From the NCBI RefSeq assembly GCF_000023785.1, contig NC_012982.1:1550001-1614000 (forward strand): a stretch of DNA of 64,000 nt, written 5' to 3'. The translations under genes were made by a program, and so were the position numbers. Below the pieces are notes generated by a model. The model saw only the letters and a program-made list of their open reading frames with translations, was not told the DNA's origin and made no database searches. Every line of letters starts with the position of its first letter. Within the stretch, counting starts at the first letter, position 1. Positions 54,033 through 62,875 of the stretch are shown piece by piece. The DNA is from Hirschia baltica ATCC 49814 (GTDB taxonomy: Bacteria > Pseudomonadota > Alphaproteobacteria > Caulobacterales > Hyphomonadaceae).

Positions 54033-56294
54033 ATGAAACTGAGCGTCAAAAATATAGCTATGAGCACTGTTGCTAGTATTACAATACTAGCTGCGGGCGG
54101 GGTTGCGTCAGCGCAAGACGTGGACGAAACGGAAGTTGTCGAGGACGGGAAAGCTCGACTAGGTACTATTGTTGTGACATCACAACGTAGAACTGAGAGT
54201 ATTCAAGATGTGCCTATTCCAGTAACAGCGTTTGATGAAACGTTGATTGCGGATTTAAACTTGAATGACACTATGGAGTTGGCACAATATGTTCCATCCA
54301 TGATTGCATCTCACAATGCTGGCCTTGCATCTGCTAATTCATATTGGATTCGAGGCTTGGGTAATACACAATCAGTTGCAACGTTCGATCCACCAGTGGG
54401 ATCTTATGTTGATGATATTTATATCGCTCGTCAGAATGCAAATAATTATGCGTTTCTAGATACAGAGCGTGTGGAGGTTTTGCGTGGACCTCAAGGAACA
54501 TTGTTTGGTCGTAATACAACAGGTGGTGCTGTTAACGTAATAATGGCTAAACCAGGCGAAGAGTTTGGAGGAAATTTTGAAGTTTCCGCAGGCTCATATG
54601 ATCGTTATTTGGTGAAAGGTACAATAGATGCACCGGTCTCGGACACAGTCCTAACTAAAGTTTCTGGATATTACTTAACTGACGATGGTTTTTTAGACAA
54701 CAAAGCCACCGGAGATACGTTAAATGGTGCAGAGAATTTCGGTTTGCGCGGTGATGTACGTCTTTTGCCTACAGACAAATTGACTGTCGATCTAGCGGTG
54801 GAATATTTTTCTGATACCGGAACATATCTTGGTGTTGTAGGTTTGCCTGAAGCATCATCCACGTATCAAACTACGACAACTCCAGTTTTTTACGATACTT
54901 ACAATGGTTTACCGCAAACTGATTGTGATGGGGATGTTGTGGATATCCTTCTAATCGAAGAGGCCGGCAACTGTGCGTTGACTGAAACAATCGGTTTGAG
55001 TGGTAAAGTTTCATACGCTGCAACCGATACAGGTTCGCTCGATATAATCTTTGGGCGTCGTTCTTTTGATTCCGCTTACATCAATAATTACAGCGGAAGT
55101 TCTATGAATCCATACGCAGGCTATATTCTTGCGGACGATACACAAAACGAACAAGAATCACTTGAAATTAAATGGGATGATTCTCTGTTTGGTGGACGCT
55201 TTCGCTATGTTGCAGGTTTCTACTATCTAAATGAGTCCACAGATTATGATACCAACGGGTTTTCTGCTAACGCTAGCGTAGATCCTACAGGATATGTGAC
55301 TCTGTCCTCCAATACATTTACACACGATGTGGAGACATCGGCGGTGTATTTGCAAGGTGACTATGACATTGTGGATCAGCTTACTCTTACATTGGGAGCT
55401 CGTTATACATATGAACGCAAGAACCTCGATTTCCATGGTTCAGCGCGGTTTGATGGTATGGGGTTCACAAGTGCGGATCTAGTTGCTGAGGGAATTCCTT
55501 TAGAACTTGAAGAGAATCGTGTAACTCCTCGTATCGCGTTGACTTATACAGCGACAGAAGATCTTATGTTCTATGCTTCTGCGACGAATGGATTCAAATC
55601 AGGTGGTTGGAATGGAAATGCACCATCTCCTAACCGTGTGTTGCCATTTGATCCAGAAATCACTTGGTCATATGAGCTAGGTACGAAGGGTGAATTTTTT
55701 GATAGCCGACTTCGTGTGAATGCAAACTTATATTCTATTGAAACAGAAGATCTTCAAATTACATCTGGTGTGATTCTTCCTGGAGAGAGTGCAATTGTTA
55801 GCTTGGCGCGTAATGCTGGAACACTTGAAGCGCAAGGACTTGAATTTGAGACAGCATATGTCTTCAACGATAACTTTTCAGGTTTCTTAAATGGCGCAAT
55901 TATGGATGCGAAGTACAGTTCTGTTCTTACAACACCGGGTGTGCCAGATAGTTCACAGGTAACCTTAGATACCGAGCCTGTTCGTACGCCTGACTTCCAG
56001 CTTGCTGGTGGAATAACATACGATCAAGCTGTTCCGGCCTTGGGTGGTAATGTTCGGTCTACATTGGCGTATCGCCACAATGAGCCATATTACGTCTCCA
56101 CATTGAACACCTCCCGTGCTCCAACAGAGGATTATGTCGATCTCTCGATCGGTTATGTCCATGAAACAGGGGAGTGGGGTATGGAATTACGCGGTACAAA
56201 CCTAACCGAGCAGGAAACTATCACTGCAAATTTCCTATCATTGTTTCCTGGGCAACCACGTCGATTCAACTTGAAGCTTTGGGTTAACTTCTAA
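54033..56294 (+). CDS. TonB-dependent receptor of the catabolic island
   Basis: A 753-residue outer-membrane receptor. Signal peptide of about 27 residues (ending VASA|QD), a TonB-box-like TIVVTSQRR, plug with ESIQDVPIPVTAFDE, VEVLRGPQGTLFGRNTTGGAVN, and a barrel ending in a C-terminal phenylalanine (KLWVNF). No STN domain, so it is a plain transporter of the catabolic type abundant in sphingomonads and Hyphomonadaceae. Two operator copies overlap and follow its promoter, linking it to the GntR/UTRA regulator. It should carry the island substrate, or a larger precursor, across the outer membrane. A terminator follows. Confidence 0.93.
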   Translation: MKLSVKNIAMSTVASITILAAGGVASAQDVDETEVVEDGKARLGTIVVTSQRRTESIQDVPIPVTAFDETLIADLNLNDTMELAQYVPSMIASHNAGLASANSYWIRGLGNTQSVATFDPPVGSYVDDIYIARQNANNYAFLDTERVEVLRGPQGTLFGRNTTGGAVNVIMAKPGEEFGGNFEVSAGSYDRYLVKGTIDAPVSDTVLTKVSGYYLTDDGFLDNKATGDTLNGAENFGLRGDVRLLPTDKLTVDLAVEYFSDTGTYLGVVGLPEASSTYQTTTTPVFYDTYNGLPQTDCDGDVVDILLIEEAGNCALTETIGLSGKVSYAATDTGSLDIIFGRRSFDSAYINNYSGSSMNPYAGYILADDTQNEQESLEIKWDDSLFGGRFRYVAGFYYLNESTDYDTNGFSANASVDPTGYVTLSSNTFTHDVETSAVYLQGDYDIVDQLTLTLGARYTYERKNLDFHGSARFDGMGFTSADLVAEGIPLELEENRVTPRIALTYTATEDLMFYASATNGFKSGGWNGNAPSPNRVLPFDPEITWSYELGTKGEFFDSRLRVNANLYSIETEDLQITSGVILPGESAIVSLARNAGTLEAQGLEFETAYVFNDNFSGFLNGAIMDAKYSSVLTTPGVPDSSQVTLDTEPVRTPDFQLAGGITYDQAVPALGGNVRSTLAYRHNEPYYVSTLNTSRAPTEDYVDLSIGYVHETGEWGMELRGTNLTEQETITANFLSLFPGQPRRFNLKLWVNF

Positions 56295-56312
56295 AGCTTT
56301 ATAATTGAGAGT

Positions 56313-56350
56313 ATCCGCCCTGTGTTTATCCCGCACGGGGCGGATCTTTT
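56313..56350 (+). terminator. Rho-independent terminator after the receptor gene
   Basis: ATCCGCCCTGTG (56313-56324) pairs with CACGGGGCGGAT (56334-56345) with one wobble, loop of nine bases, followed by CTTTT. It starts 19 bases after the receptor stop. Confidence 0.8.
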
Positions 56351-56459
56351 GGGCTGAATGATGATGGGGTGAGGGTCAGCGGGCTGCAGACTGGGGATTT
56401 CGGATATAAACTCGTTACATTTTTTATACACAAATTTCGATATCATTCATCCAATGTGA

Positions 56460-57204
56460 CGTATCGATCAACGTCAATGGTTTTTTCACCTTTTAACAGC
56501 GCCAACCGAGTATGGTAGTTTTGGGTTGCCAGCTGCTTTCGCAGACACTGTATTTTCAATATACGGGCCTGCAGACCCTATTTTGCTGGGAACGGATACG
56601 ACTGACCCTCGTGCTGCGACGAGTTCCGCACTTTTTGCTGATGGTCGCCATGGTGTGTCAGATCAGCTAACCGTTCACTTTGGTGTCCGTTATAATGTTG
56701 AAAAGATATCAAATGATTTTGCGAGTACCATTACTGTTGAAAGTGCTGAAAACCTTCCAGATGCCGCTTTTTATTCAACCGTCGACCCAACTCTGGGGTT
56801 TGTGGTGTCTCAATTAACCGCCTATCTGTTCAGTTTGGTAGACGCAGCTTCTGGTAACCCGCCTTTCGCATCTCAAGAGTTTGAAGCGTTCTTGCCTAAA
56901 GCTGGTGTCACATGGAACTGGAACTCGGACATTTCGACGAGTTTCATCGTGCAACGTGCTTATCGTTCTGGAGGGGGCAAACCTAGTGCGTGCTAGATCT
57001 TTCTCGTTTGATCAAGAATTCGCGATGAATTATGAGCTTGCATTTAGAAGTGAATGGCTGGATGGTCGCTTAACTGCCAACGCGAATGTGTTTTATATGG
57101 ACTGGACTGATCAACAGATCTCGGTTCAACTTTCATCCGCTGATTTTGATTCAGAAGTTGCGAATGCTTCTGGTTCATTCCGATTGATGTTTCGTGAAAT
57201 TTAA
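56460..57204 (+). pseudogene. Decayed TonB-dependent receptor, barrel fragment
   Basis: Barrel-type sequence without a start, signal peptide or plug. Frame 1 can be read from about 56460 to a stop at 56996 and contains VSDQLTVHFGVRYNVEKISN, FEAFLPKAGVTWNWNSDIST and FIVQRAYRSGGG. Receptor sequence then continues in another frame (ARSFSFDQEFAMNYELAFRS, WLDGRLTANANVFYMDWTDQ, SVQLSSADFDSEVANASGS) until a stop at 57204. The switch lies at a run of five G at about 56974-56980, a likely indel. The last strands and the terminal aromatic are also missing. It follows the intact receptor by about 170 bases but is not a close copy of it. Clearly a dead relic. Confidence 0.8.
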
Positions 57205-57224
57205 AGTTTCCTAGTATTAGAAAA

Positions 57225-57268
57225 AATGCACTGCTGGTTGCTGATAAAAGCAAACATTGCAGTGCATT
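57225..57268 (-). terminator. Terminator of the leftward AtuA/DUF4387 operon
   Basis: AATGCACTGC (57225-57234) and GCAGTGCATT (57259-57268) form a perfect ten-pair stem, with an inner TTGCT/AGCAA helix. On the reverse strand the stem is followed by a run of T, so it ends the transcript of the leftward DUF4387 gene, 22 bases past its stop. Confidence 0.8.
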
Positions 57269-57289
57269 GTCGAGTTGAGGAAAATTTCG

Positions 57290-57598
57290 TTAGTCGAGTT
57301 TTTGATTCAAGAGGCGCATACATTGTTGTCCAGAATGCAAATCTCTTTCTATCATTCCGCCTTGTGGGGTTGCACGAGGGTATGAAATTTTAACAAGATT
57401 GAAATCTGCGACCTCAATTTTTTTTACTGATTCTCTATCTGTATTATAGAGTTTTTCGAACACATCTGGGGCAATTCCCAAACTGTCTTTAAAGCGCTCA
57501 AAGTTTTCACGACTGTTAAACCATATGTCGATTGTTACCCAAAATGGGCCAGCTTGCTTTGATCGGATGTGTTCGCAAACGTCGCGTAAAAGGGTCAT
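57290..57598 (-). CDS. DUF4387-family protein, partner of AtuA-type protein
   Basis: A 102-residue protein: TLLRDVCEHIRSKQAGPFWV, TIDIWFNSRENFERFKDS, VFEKLYNTDRESVKKIEVAD and VKISYPRATPQGGMIERDLH. This is the DUF4387 pattern, a small domain that is encoded beside or fused to AtuA-type (DUF1446) proteins. It follows that gene by 18 bases. The pair probably forms one enzyme or complex; the activity is not firmly known. Confidence 0.85.
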   Translation of the reverse strand: MTLLRDVCEHIRSKQAGPFWVTIDIWFNSRENFERFKDSLGIAPDVFEKLYNTDRESVKKIEVADFNLVKISYPRATPQGGMIERDLHSGQQCMRLLNQKLD

Positions 57599-57616
57599 AC
57601 TATTGTTCCTGTATTT

Positions 57617-59017
57617 TTATATCGTGTTTGCTGAAATAAGTTCTTTAGTCCAAATTGTTCTCACAAGTTGTAATGGGTCTTCTACTTCAATAACGTGATT
57701 GAGCTTAAATTCAAAAATTTGACCGCGAGGGATATCAGCTGGAGAAAATGCAAAACCATAGCTGGGCAATTCTTTATTCATATCAGCAGGAAAATGGAAA
57801 AAATATGGGTTACAGGCATGTGCAATAGAGTTGGCTAACTCTTGTGTCCTCGCTGTGGAGACGAACATAGCACCTATTTCCCGGGGTGGGGGAGTACCTT
57901 TCGGAACAGGGGCACCGTCGATTGCATTCCAACCATACATTCGAACGGAAATATGAAAATTATCGATCTCTTCCTTGGGAATAGATTGTTTTGCTCTGGC
58001 ATTAAGTGCTTCTTCAAATCTTTCATGGAACCCAGAAACATCAATTAGAACATCCGGATCCTGAATACCCACAAACATTATTGTTTGAAACATTCCGCCT
58101 CCGGCCCCTTCAAGCTTCATTGTATAGGGGCGTTTGTGCCAATTTGCTCCTGTTACTTTTACACCATTTCCGTCAGGAATCTTTTCATATTTGGCATCAC
58201 TGACATCAAGTTCCCCGCCAGGCTCAGTTAGTAAAAAAGGGTTTGTATTTTCATATAACATGTGAGCGGCAACACTTTGAGGTGTGCAATAATTATCGAC
58301 TGAAAGTGGTTCAACTTCAAAGCTGTCGTGATCTATTGTTAGTAGAACGCCAGCAGCATCTCTTTTTTCAGTGCATTGTGCACCACATTCGCCAATTTTT
58401 CCTGCATGCCATGAGGGTGCCCATCCTGCACCTTTCCAAATAGGGAAACTTGCAAGGACGGCAGGATCAGTTGAACGGCCTCCCAATATGACATCAGCAC
58501 CTGCTTCCAGCGCAGCAATATAGGGTTCAACTCCCATCAGAGCGACGATGTGGTCACATGAATCAATTGTTTTATTTTGTAATTCCCCGAGAGGAGAGAG
58601 GGGCTTGATGCGTCCGTCAGAATTGTAGGCTTTGATATCAAATTTAGATTGTTCACTATATAAGAGCGCGATTTTAGGAGAAATTTTTAGTTCTTCTACG
58701 ATTTCAAGCAAAATGTCTCGAGTCCAATCGACATTTAGATCTCCTCCTGCTTGTCCTGAGGTTCCAATAATGACTGGAATTCCTGCTCTGGCATGCGCTC
58801 GCATCAAGATGGTAAGATCTCTTTTTACCGCTCCGCGGCTATTTTTTGATTTGCCTGTAGCAAGATAAGCAGCACCACTGTCAGTCGAGCCAGCATCTGA
58901 AGCGATTGCTTGTGCACCTCTAGCTAGTCCATATTCTATCTCTTCTTCGCGAACACCAGCACCTAGAGAGCCGCATGGAACAATGATTTTTATTGGCTTT
59001 GTGGAGGGAATACTCAT
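57617..59017 (-). CDS. Acyclic-terpene-utilisation AtuA-type (DUF1446) protein
   Basis: About 466 residues: IKIIVPCGSLGAGVREEEIE, ASDAGSTDSGAAYLATGKSK, GTSGQAGGDLNVDWTRDILL and GADVILGGRSTDPAVLASFP. These mark the DUF1446 family, named for AtuA of acyclic terpene (citronellol/geraniol) use, but family members occur in many carboxylate pathways. The rest of an atu cluster (geranyl-CoA carboxylase, AtuC/F) is not present, so a terpene role is not supported. ATG 59017 is chosen since the domain starts within ten residues. With DUF4387 it forms a two-gene operon opposite a Crp/Fnr gene cluster. Confidence 0.88.
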   Translation of the reverse strand: MSIPSTKPIKIIVPCGSLGAGVREEEIEYGLARGAQAIASDAGSTDSGAAYLATGKSKNSRGAVKRDLTILMRAHARAGIPVIIGTSGQAGGDLNVDWTRDILLEIVEELKISPKIALLYSEQSKFDIKAYNSDGRIKPLSPLGELQNKTIDSCDHIVALMGVEPYIAALEAGADVILGGRSTDPAVLASFPIWKGAGWAPSWHAGKIGECGAQCTEKRDAAGVLLTIDHDSFEVEPLSVDNYCTPQSVAAHMLYENTNPFLLTEPGGELDVSDAKYEKIPDGNGVKVTGANWHKRPYTMKLEGAGGGMFQTIMFVGIQDPDVLIDVSGFHERFEEALNARAKQSIPKEEIDNFHISVRMYGWNAIDGAPVPKGTPPPREIGAMFVSTARTQELANSIAHACNPYFFHFPADMNKELPSYGFAFSPADIPRGQIFEFKLNHVIEVEDPLQLVRTIWTKELISANTI

Positions 59018-59493
59018 AATTATGGACAATCTTTCGCAGTTATAAGGGCACAATTCATCAATTATTGGTTTGTGAAATCTGAAAGTTGCGCAGGGATAGA
59101 AGCTACAAGTTTCAAATTTTTGTTGTCATTATTTTCAACGCCAATTTTGAATTGAGTTTAAATTGGGTTGGTTGATGTATTCGCAAAATGACTTGCTAAG
59201 TGTTGTTTGAGGAAAGACGTTTGCAATGGTGGAGAACTTTACTTTTATAGCAAATTCTTCACTTCTGGAGCAATTGTATGTCATTGGGCAGCAAATCCAT
59301 TTTGAAACTGTAGATGGACGCTGATTATGCTTTTGAAGGTGGCTTTGTTAAAGAATGAAATCATACAAAATGCGAAATATACATTTTGATTTATTAGAAT
59401 CTGAAGTTCATTTACATGATATGGTCGAGGAGCATATTTGAGGTTTAAGTACTCAACAAAGATCTATGTAGTGGCTTGAATTCGAAATATTAA
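59018..59493. other. Non-coding spacer between AtuA-type and Crp/Fnr-type genes
   Basis: About 475 AT-rich bases with no credible reading frame and no strong hairpin. It must hold the leftward AtuA promoter and the 3' end of the Crp/Fnr transcript. No match to the 20-base island element was seen here, so this locus seems to be outside that regulon. Confidence 0.45.
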
Positions 59494-60198
59494 CTAGAAT
59501 ATTTGTAAATTAGGCTCATCTGTTTTCATAGCTTTAGCAGCAAGCTTTGGAAAATCTACTATTTTCCAGAAACCTAGATTTTTTGATATTATGCCTTCTG
59601 ATTTCAAGGTTGTAATTTCTTTTTGAACCGTTTGCCGGGTAACGCCTAGAAAGTTAGATATTTCTTCGATAGTTATAGGTATATCTATCTCTTGGGAGGT
59701 GCCTATTCGTTTTGTGCCGCTGCATTCAACCAAATTTTTGAGGACTAATGGTACTTGGGTGGAAATAGGGTAGAGAGCTTTTGCTTTTTTAAAATGTATA
59801 GCGTAGGATAATATGTACGCTAGTTTTTTGCAAAGAATTCTCGAAACTTCACCATATTGGTTAAAACAGCTTTCAAAATCAACTTTGGGAATATGGTTTA
59901 GCGTAACGTCAGTTGCGGCAATGGTCGTATGATTGAGTGGACGCCCACAAATTACAGGTGTCTCTCCAAAAATATTTCCTGGGACATATATTGCTAAAAG
60001 AGTATTTGTACCATCTTCAAGTTCAGCGAATAATTTAACATACCCAGACTGAACTTGATATATGTTTGGTGCCGTAGCGCCCGTATCAAAGATACGTTCT
60101 CCAGCTGCAAATGAAATGACTTTCATATGTTTCGTTAATTCGGCTTTTGCAGGTGGAGAGAGTTCTTCAAACCAATTATGTCTTGTAGATATGTGCAT
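59494..60198 (-). CDS. Crp/Fnr-family transcriptional regulator
   Basis: A 234-residue regulator. The cyclic-nucleotide-type sensor domain covers about residues 15-130 (GERIFDTGATAPNIYQVQSG, VKLFAELEDGTNTLLAIYVP, GNIFGETPVICGRP). The C-terminal winged helix covers about 150-220 (ITIEEISNFLGVTRQTVQKE, ITTLKSEGIISK). The cysteines of Fnr iron-sulphur clusters are absent at the N-terminus. It is divergent from the 60.5-kb receptor gene, which it may control along with the AtuA operon. Confidence 0.9.
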   Translation of the reverse strand: MHISTRHNWFEELSPPAKAELTKHMKVISFAAGERIFDTGATAPNIYQVQSGYVKLFAELEDGTNTLLAIYVPGNIFGETPVICGRPLNHTTIAATDVTLNHIPKVDFESCFNQYGEVSRILCKKLAYILSYAIHFKKAKALYPISTQVPLVLKNLVECSGTKRIGTSQEIDIPITIEEISNFLGVTRQTVQKEITTLKSEGIISKNLGFWKIVDFPKLAAKAMKTDEPNLQIF

Positions 60199-60526
60199 TT
60201 TAATTCACGCTTTTGTTTGAATCGTTAGATTTGAAAACCTCATCAAAATTGAGTGGTTTGGTGCAAAGCATCTGTTTTTCTATTCGATGTAAATTTAATA
60301 GAAATAGTGTTTTCAAAAGATCATTCTAAAAACATAAATACAAATTGTAGAATAGAATTTCAATTCTTTGATTGACCAAGCATAGGTTAATGTATTCGAG
60401 GCTGCAATGAGCGTCTGTACCTCCCTTTTATTTTTCTGAGATTTTGTAAAATTTCATACACCAGAACTCATTTGCTCTCTGATAGCGTGGAAAAAAACAA
60501 ATAAAAAAATATCGGGAGGAAACATT
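60199..60526. other. Divergent promoter region, Crp/Fnr gene and receptor gene
   Basis: About 330 very AT-rich bases between the two start codons. No reading frame. A good GGGAGGA ribosome site lies at the right end (60514-60520) for the receptor. I see no clear palindrome of Crp type (TGTGA-N6-TCACA), so the regulator's site is not identified. Confidence 0.45.
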
Positions 60527-62737
60527 ATGTCCAACACAAAGGCAAAATTACTCGCAGGAATCTCATTTAGTAGTCTGTTTTTAGGTGGAGTTTTGCCTGG
60601 GAATGCTCAGGAAATAGAAGCTTCACAAAAGCAACAAATCCGAACACTACCAACAGTGACTGTTACGTCTCAGAAGCGCGAAGAAACATTGCAATCTGTG
60701 CCTGTAACTGTGACTGCTTATTCTGGGGAAATGATTGATCAAAAAGGCTTAGATAATATTCAGGCATTGTCTGATTCTACGCCAGGGTTGACGATTGATG
60801 CATTTCCTAAAACAACACCTCGGCCATTTATCAGGGGGATTGGTAGTTCGAACCAGTCAGCCGGCTCTGACCCATCTTCTGTTGTGTTTGTTGATGGGGT
60901 CTATATCGGCCGGGGGGCGATGCTTTCTGTAGATGCGTTTGATCTTGAACGATTGGAAGTGCTTAAAGGGCCGCAAGGCACGCTCTGGGGGAAGAATGTT
61001 GTTGGTGGAGCAATTCATTTTATTACTGCCAAGCCTAAAGATGAGTTCGAGTTGAAAGCCAGAGCGACCATTGCTGAGTTTGGTCAGCGTGATTTTGACT
61101 TTGTTGTAAATACCCCTGTAGGGAATCATGTCGCGACACGTCTTTCTTTAAGTTCCAAGAAGAATAATGGGTTCAGAAAAAACTTTCATACGGGTGCGCC
61201 CCTTGAAGATGAAGATCGTCTCAGTGGTCGTTTCCATGCTTTGTTTGATATAGGCGAAACGTCTGACTTGTTGTTTTCCATAGCCGGTACGAAAGATGAT
61301 TCTGAAGGAGCAGCTAGATTTAATTTGCTTCCATTTAATTATGAAGATGTTGATAGTGATACGAACGCAAATCCGGATTCCAATAATTTTTTGAAGCGAG
61401 AAACTTGGGGTAGCAAGCTTGAGTTAAATACGGGTGTTTTAGGCTGGGCTGACCTTACAACGTATGTTTCATATTTGACATTGGATAATACCACGGAAGA
61501 AGATTTAGATGGGACCGACGTCGCTGGTAATGCCGCAACAGGATTTTCTGGTGCTTTAGGCATTCCTGGAGTTGGCCTCATAAAACAGGAGGACGCGTCT
61601 TCTTTATCGGCTGAGTTTCGATTGGCGTCTAATATTGATGGACCATTTAGCTGGGTAGGTGGTGTATTTGTGCTGAAGGATGAAATTGATCGGTTACGTG
61701 GAACAGACGTTTTAATCCCTGTCGCGCTCGAGACATATAGAGCAAAGAATGAAACAGACAGTCTGGCTATCTTCGGTCAAGGCACTTTTGCAATTAATGA
61801 TCGATGGAATGTTTCTGCGGGATTGAGGTTCACTGATGAAACGAAAGAATACGAGATAGAGCGTTTCCAAGCTATTTCCCCGGGTGATAATTATACAACT
61901 TTTGGCGACCCTGGAATATCGGACGAGCAAAAATGGACATGGAAAATCGGGTCCGATTACCAATTAAGTGATAATTTGTTTTTGTTCGGGCATGTGTCAA
62001 CTGGGTTCAAGTCTGGTGCTTTTCAGGAAGAACCTGACGCTGCGACTGCTCGAAATGCTGTCGCTCCTGAGGAAGTCTTGAATTATGAATTGGGTGTAAA
62101 ATCAGATTTTTTTGATGGGCGTGCGCGTGCAAATGTATCGATGTTTTATTCAGACTACTCTGACTTGCAAACCATTCAATCTGTTGATGATGCAACTCCT
62201 AATTCAGGTGGTGCACGCGTTGTTGTAGATTCTGGAAATGCAACGATTCATGGTATTGAGACTGAGTTCCGGCTTTTAGCGACAGATAATATTGAACTCA
62301 GCTTATTGTATACTTATCTGGATGCTACGTTTGATCAGTTTATTGAAACGAGTGAATTTCTTGCTGATGGAACTGAAGTCTTCGACGATTTAGCAGGCAA
62401 TAGACTAAGTCGTACGCCGGAGCATGCAACTTCATTTTCTGCCGCTTATAACTCAGACCAGTTTAGTTGGGGGGCTTTCAAAATCGGTTTGGATGCAAAT
62501 TATCAGAGCAAAATTTTCGATGATAATAGCAATAATGACTTGGAAGTACGTAAAGCTCGAACTCTTTTAGATGCATTTTTTACATATGAGCCAAATACCA
62601 GTTTCTCCATTCAGGTTTGGGGACGAAACCTAACCGATGAAACATATCGAGTTCATCAAGTGGGCCTTGGTCCATCCCTGTTTGCTCAATATGGCGCACC
62701 TCGGCAAATAGGTCTCACAGCCAGCTATACATACTGA
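60527..62737 (+). CDS. TonB-dependent receptor
   Basis: A 736-residue receptor with signal peptide (ending GNAQ|EI), TonB-box-like TVTVTSQKREET, plug with LQSVPVTVTAYSGEMIDQKG, FIRGIGSSNQSAGSDPSSVV and LEVLKGPQGTLWGKNVVGGA, and a barrel ending QIGLTASYTY. It is of the same catabolic type as the island receptor, but differs in sequence and has no copy of the island operator upstream. It is divergent from a Crp/Fnr regulator and precedes a 2-hydroxycarboxylate transporter, so its ligand could be a polycarboxylate-containing compound or chelate. Substrate unknown. Confidence 0.92.
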   Translation: MSNTKAKLLAGISFSSLFLGGVLPGNAQEIEASQKQQIRTLPTVTVTSQKREETLQSVPVTVTAYSGEMIDQKGLDNIQALSDSTPGLTIDAFPKTTPRPFIRGIGSSNQSAGSDPSSVVFVDGVYIGRGAMLSVDAFDLERLEVLKGPQGTLWGKNVVGGAIHFITAKPKDEFELKARATIAEFGQRDFDFVVNTPVGNHVATRLSLSSKKNNGFRKNFHTGAPLEDEDRLSGRFHALFDIGETSDLLFSIAGTKDDSEGAARFNLLPFNYEDVDSDTNANPDSNNFLKRETWGSKLELNTGVLGWADLTTYVSYLTLDNTTEEDLDGTDVAGNAATGFSGALGIPGVGLIKQEDASSLSAEFRLASNIDGPFSWVGGVFVLKDEIDRLRGTDVLIPVALETYRAKNETDSLAIFGQGTFAINDRWNVSAGLRFTDETKEYEIERFQAISPGDNYTTFGDPGISDEQKWTWKIGSDYQLSDNLFLFGHVSTGFKSGAFQEEPDAATARNAVAPEEVLNYELGVKSDFFDGRARANVSMFYSDYSDLQTIQSVDDATPNSGGARVVVDSGNATIHGIETEFRLLATDNIELSLLYTYLDATFDQFIETSEFLADGTEVFDDLAGNRLSRTPEHATSFSAAYNSDQFSWGAFKIGLDANYQSKIFDDNSNNDLEVRKARTLLDAFFTYEPNTSFSIQVWGRNLTDETYRVHQVGLGPSLFAQYGAPRQIGLTASYTY

Positions 62738-62875
62738 TTGGTATATCTGAATTTCGTGAATGAAAATGTGATTTAATTTAATTGCGCTGGGCGATGTTCA
62801 ATCGATTGAATAGCGCAGCGCAGTTAAAGAAATGAATTGCCAGATACATTCTTGCTACAGCTGCGTCTTGTGGCC

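Noticed and set aside
57290-59017. Acyclic terpene (citronellol) utilisation cluster
   Set aside because: Only the AtuA-type protein and DUF4387 are present; geranyl-CoA carboxylase and other atu genes are missing in the window.
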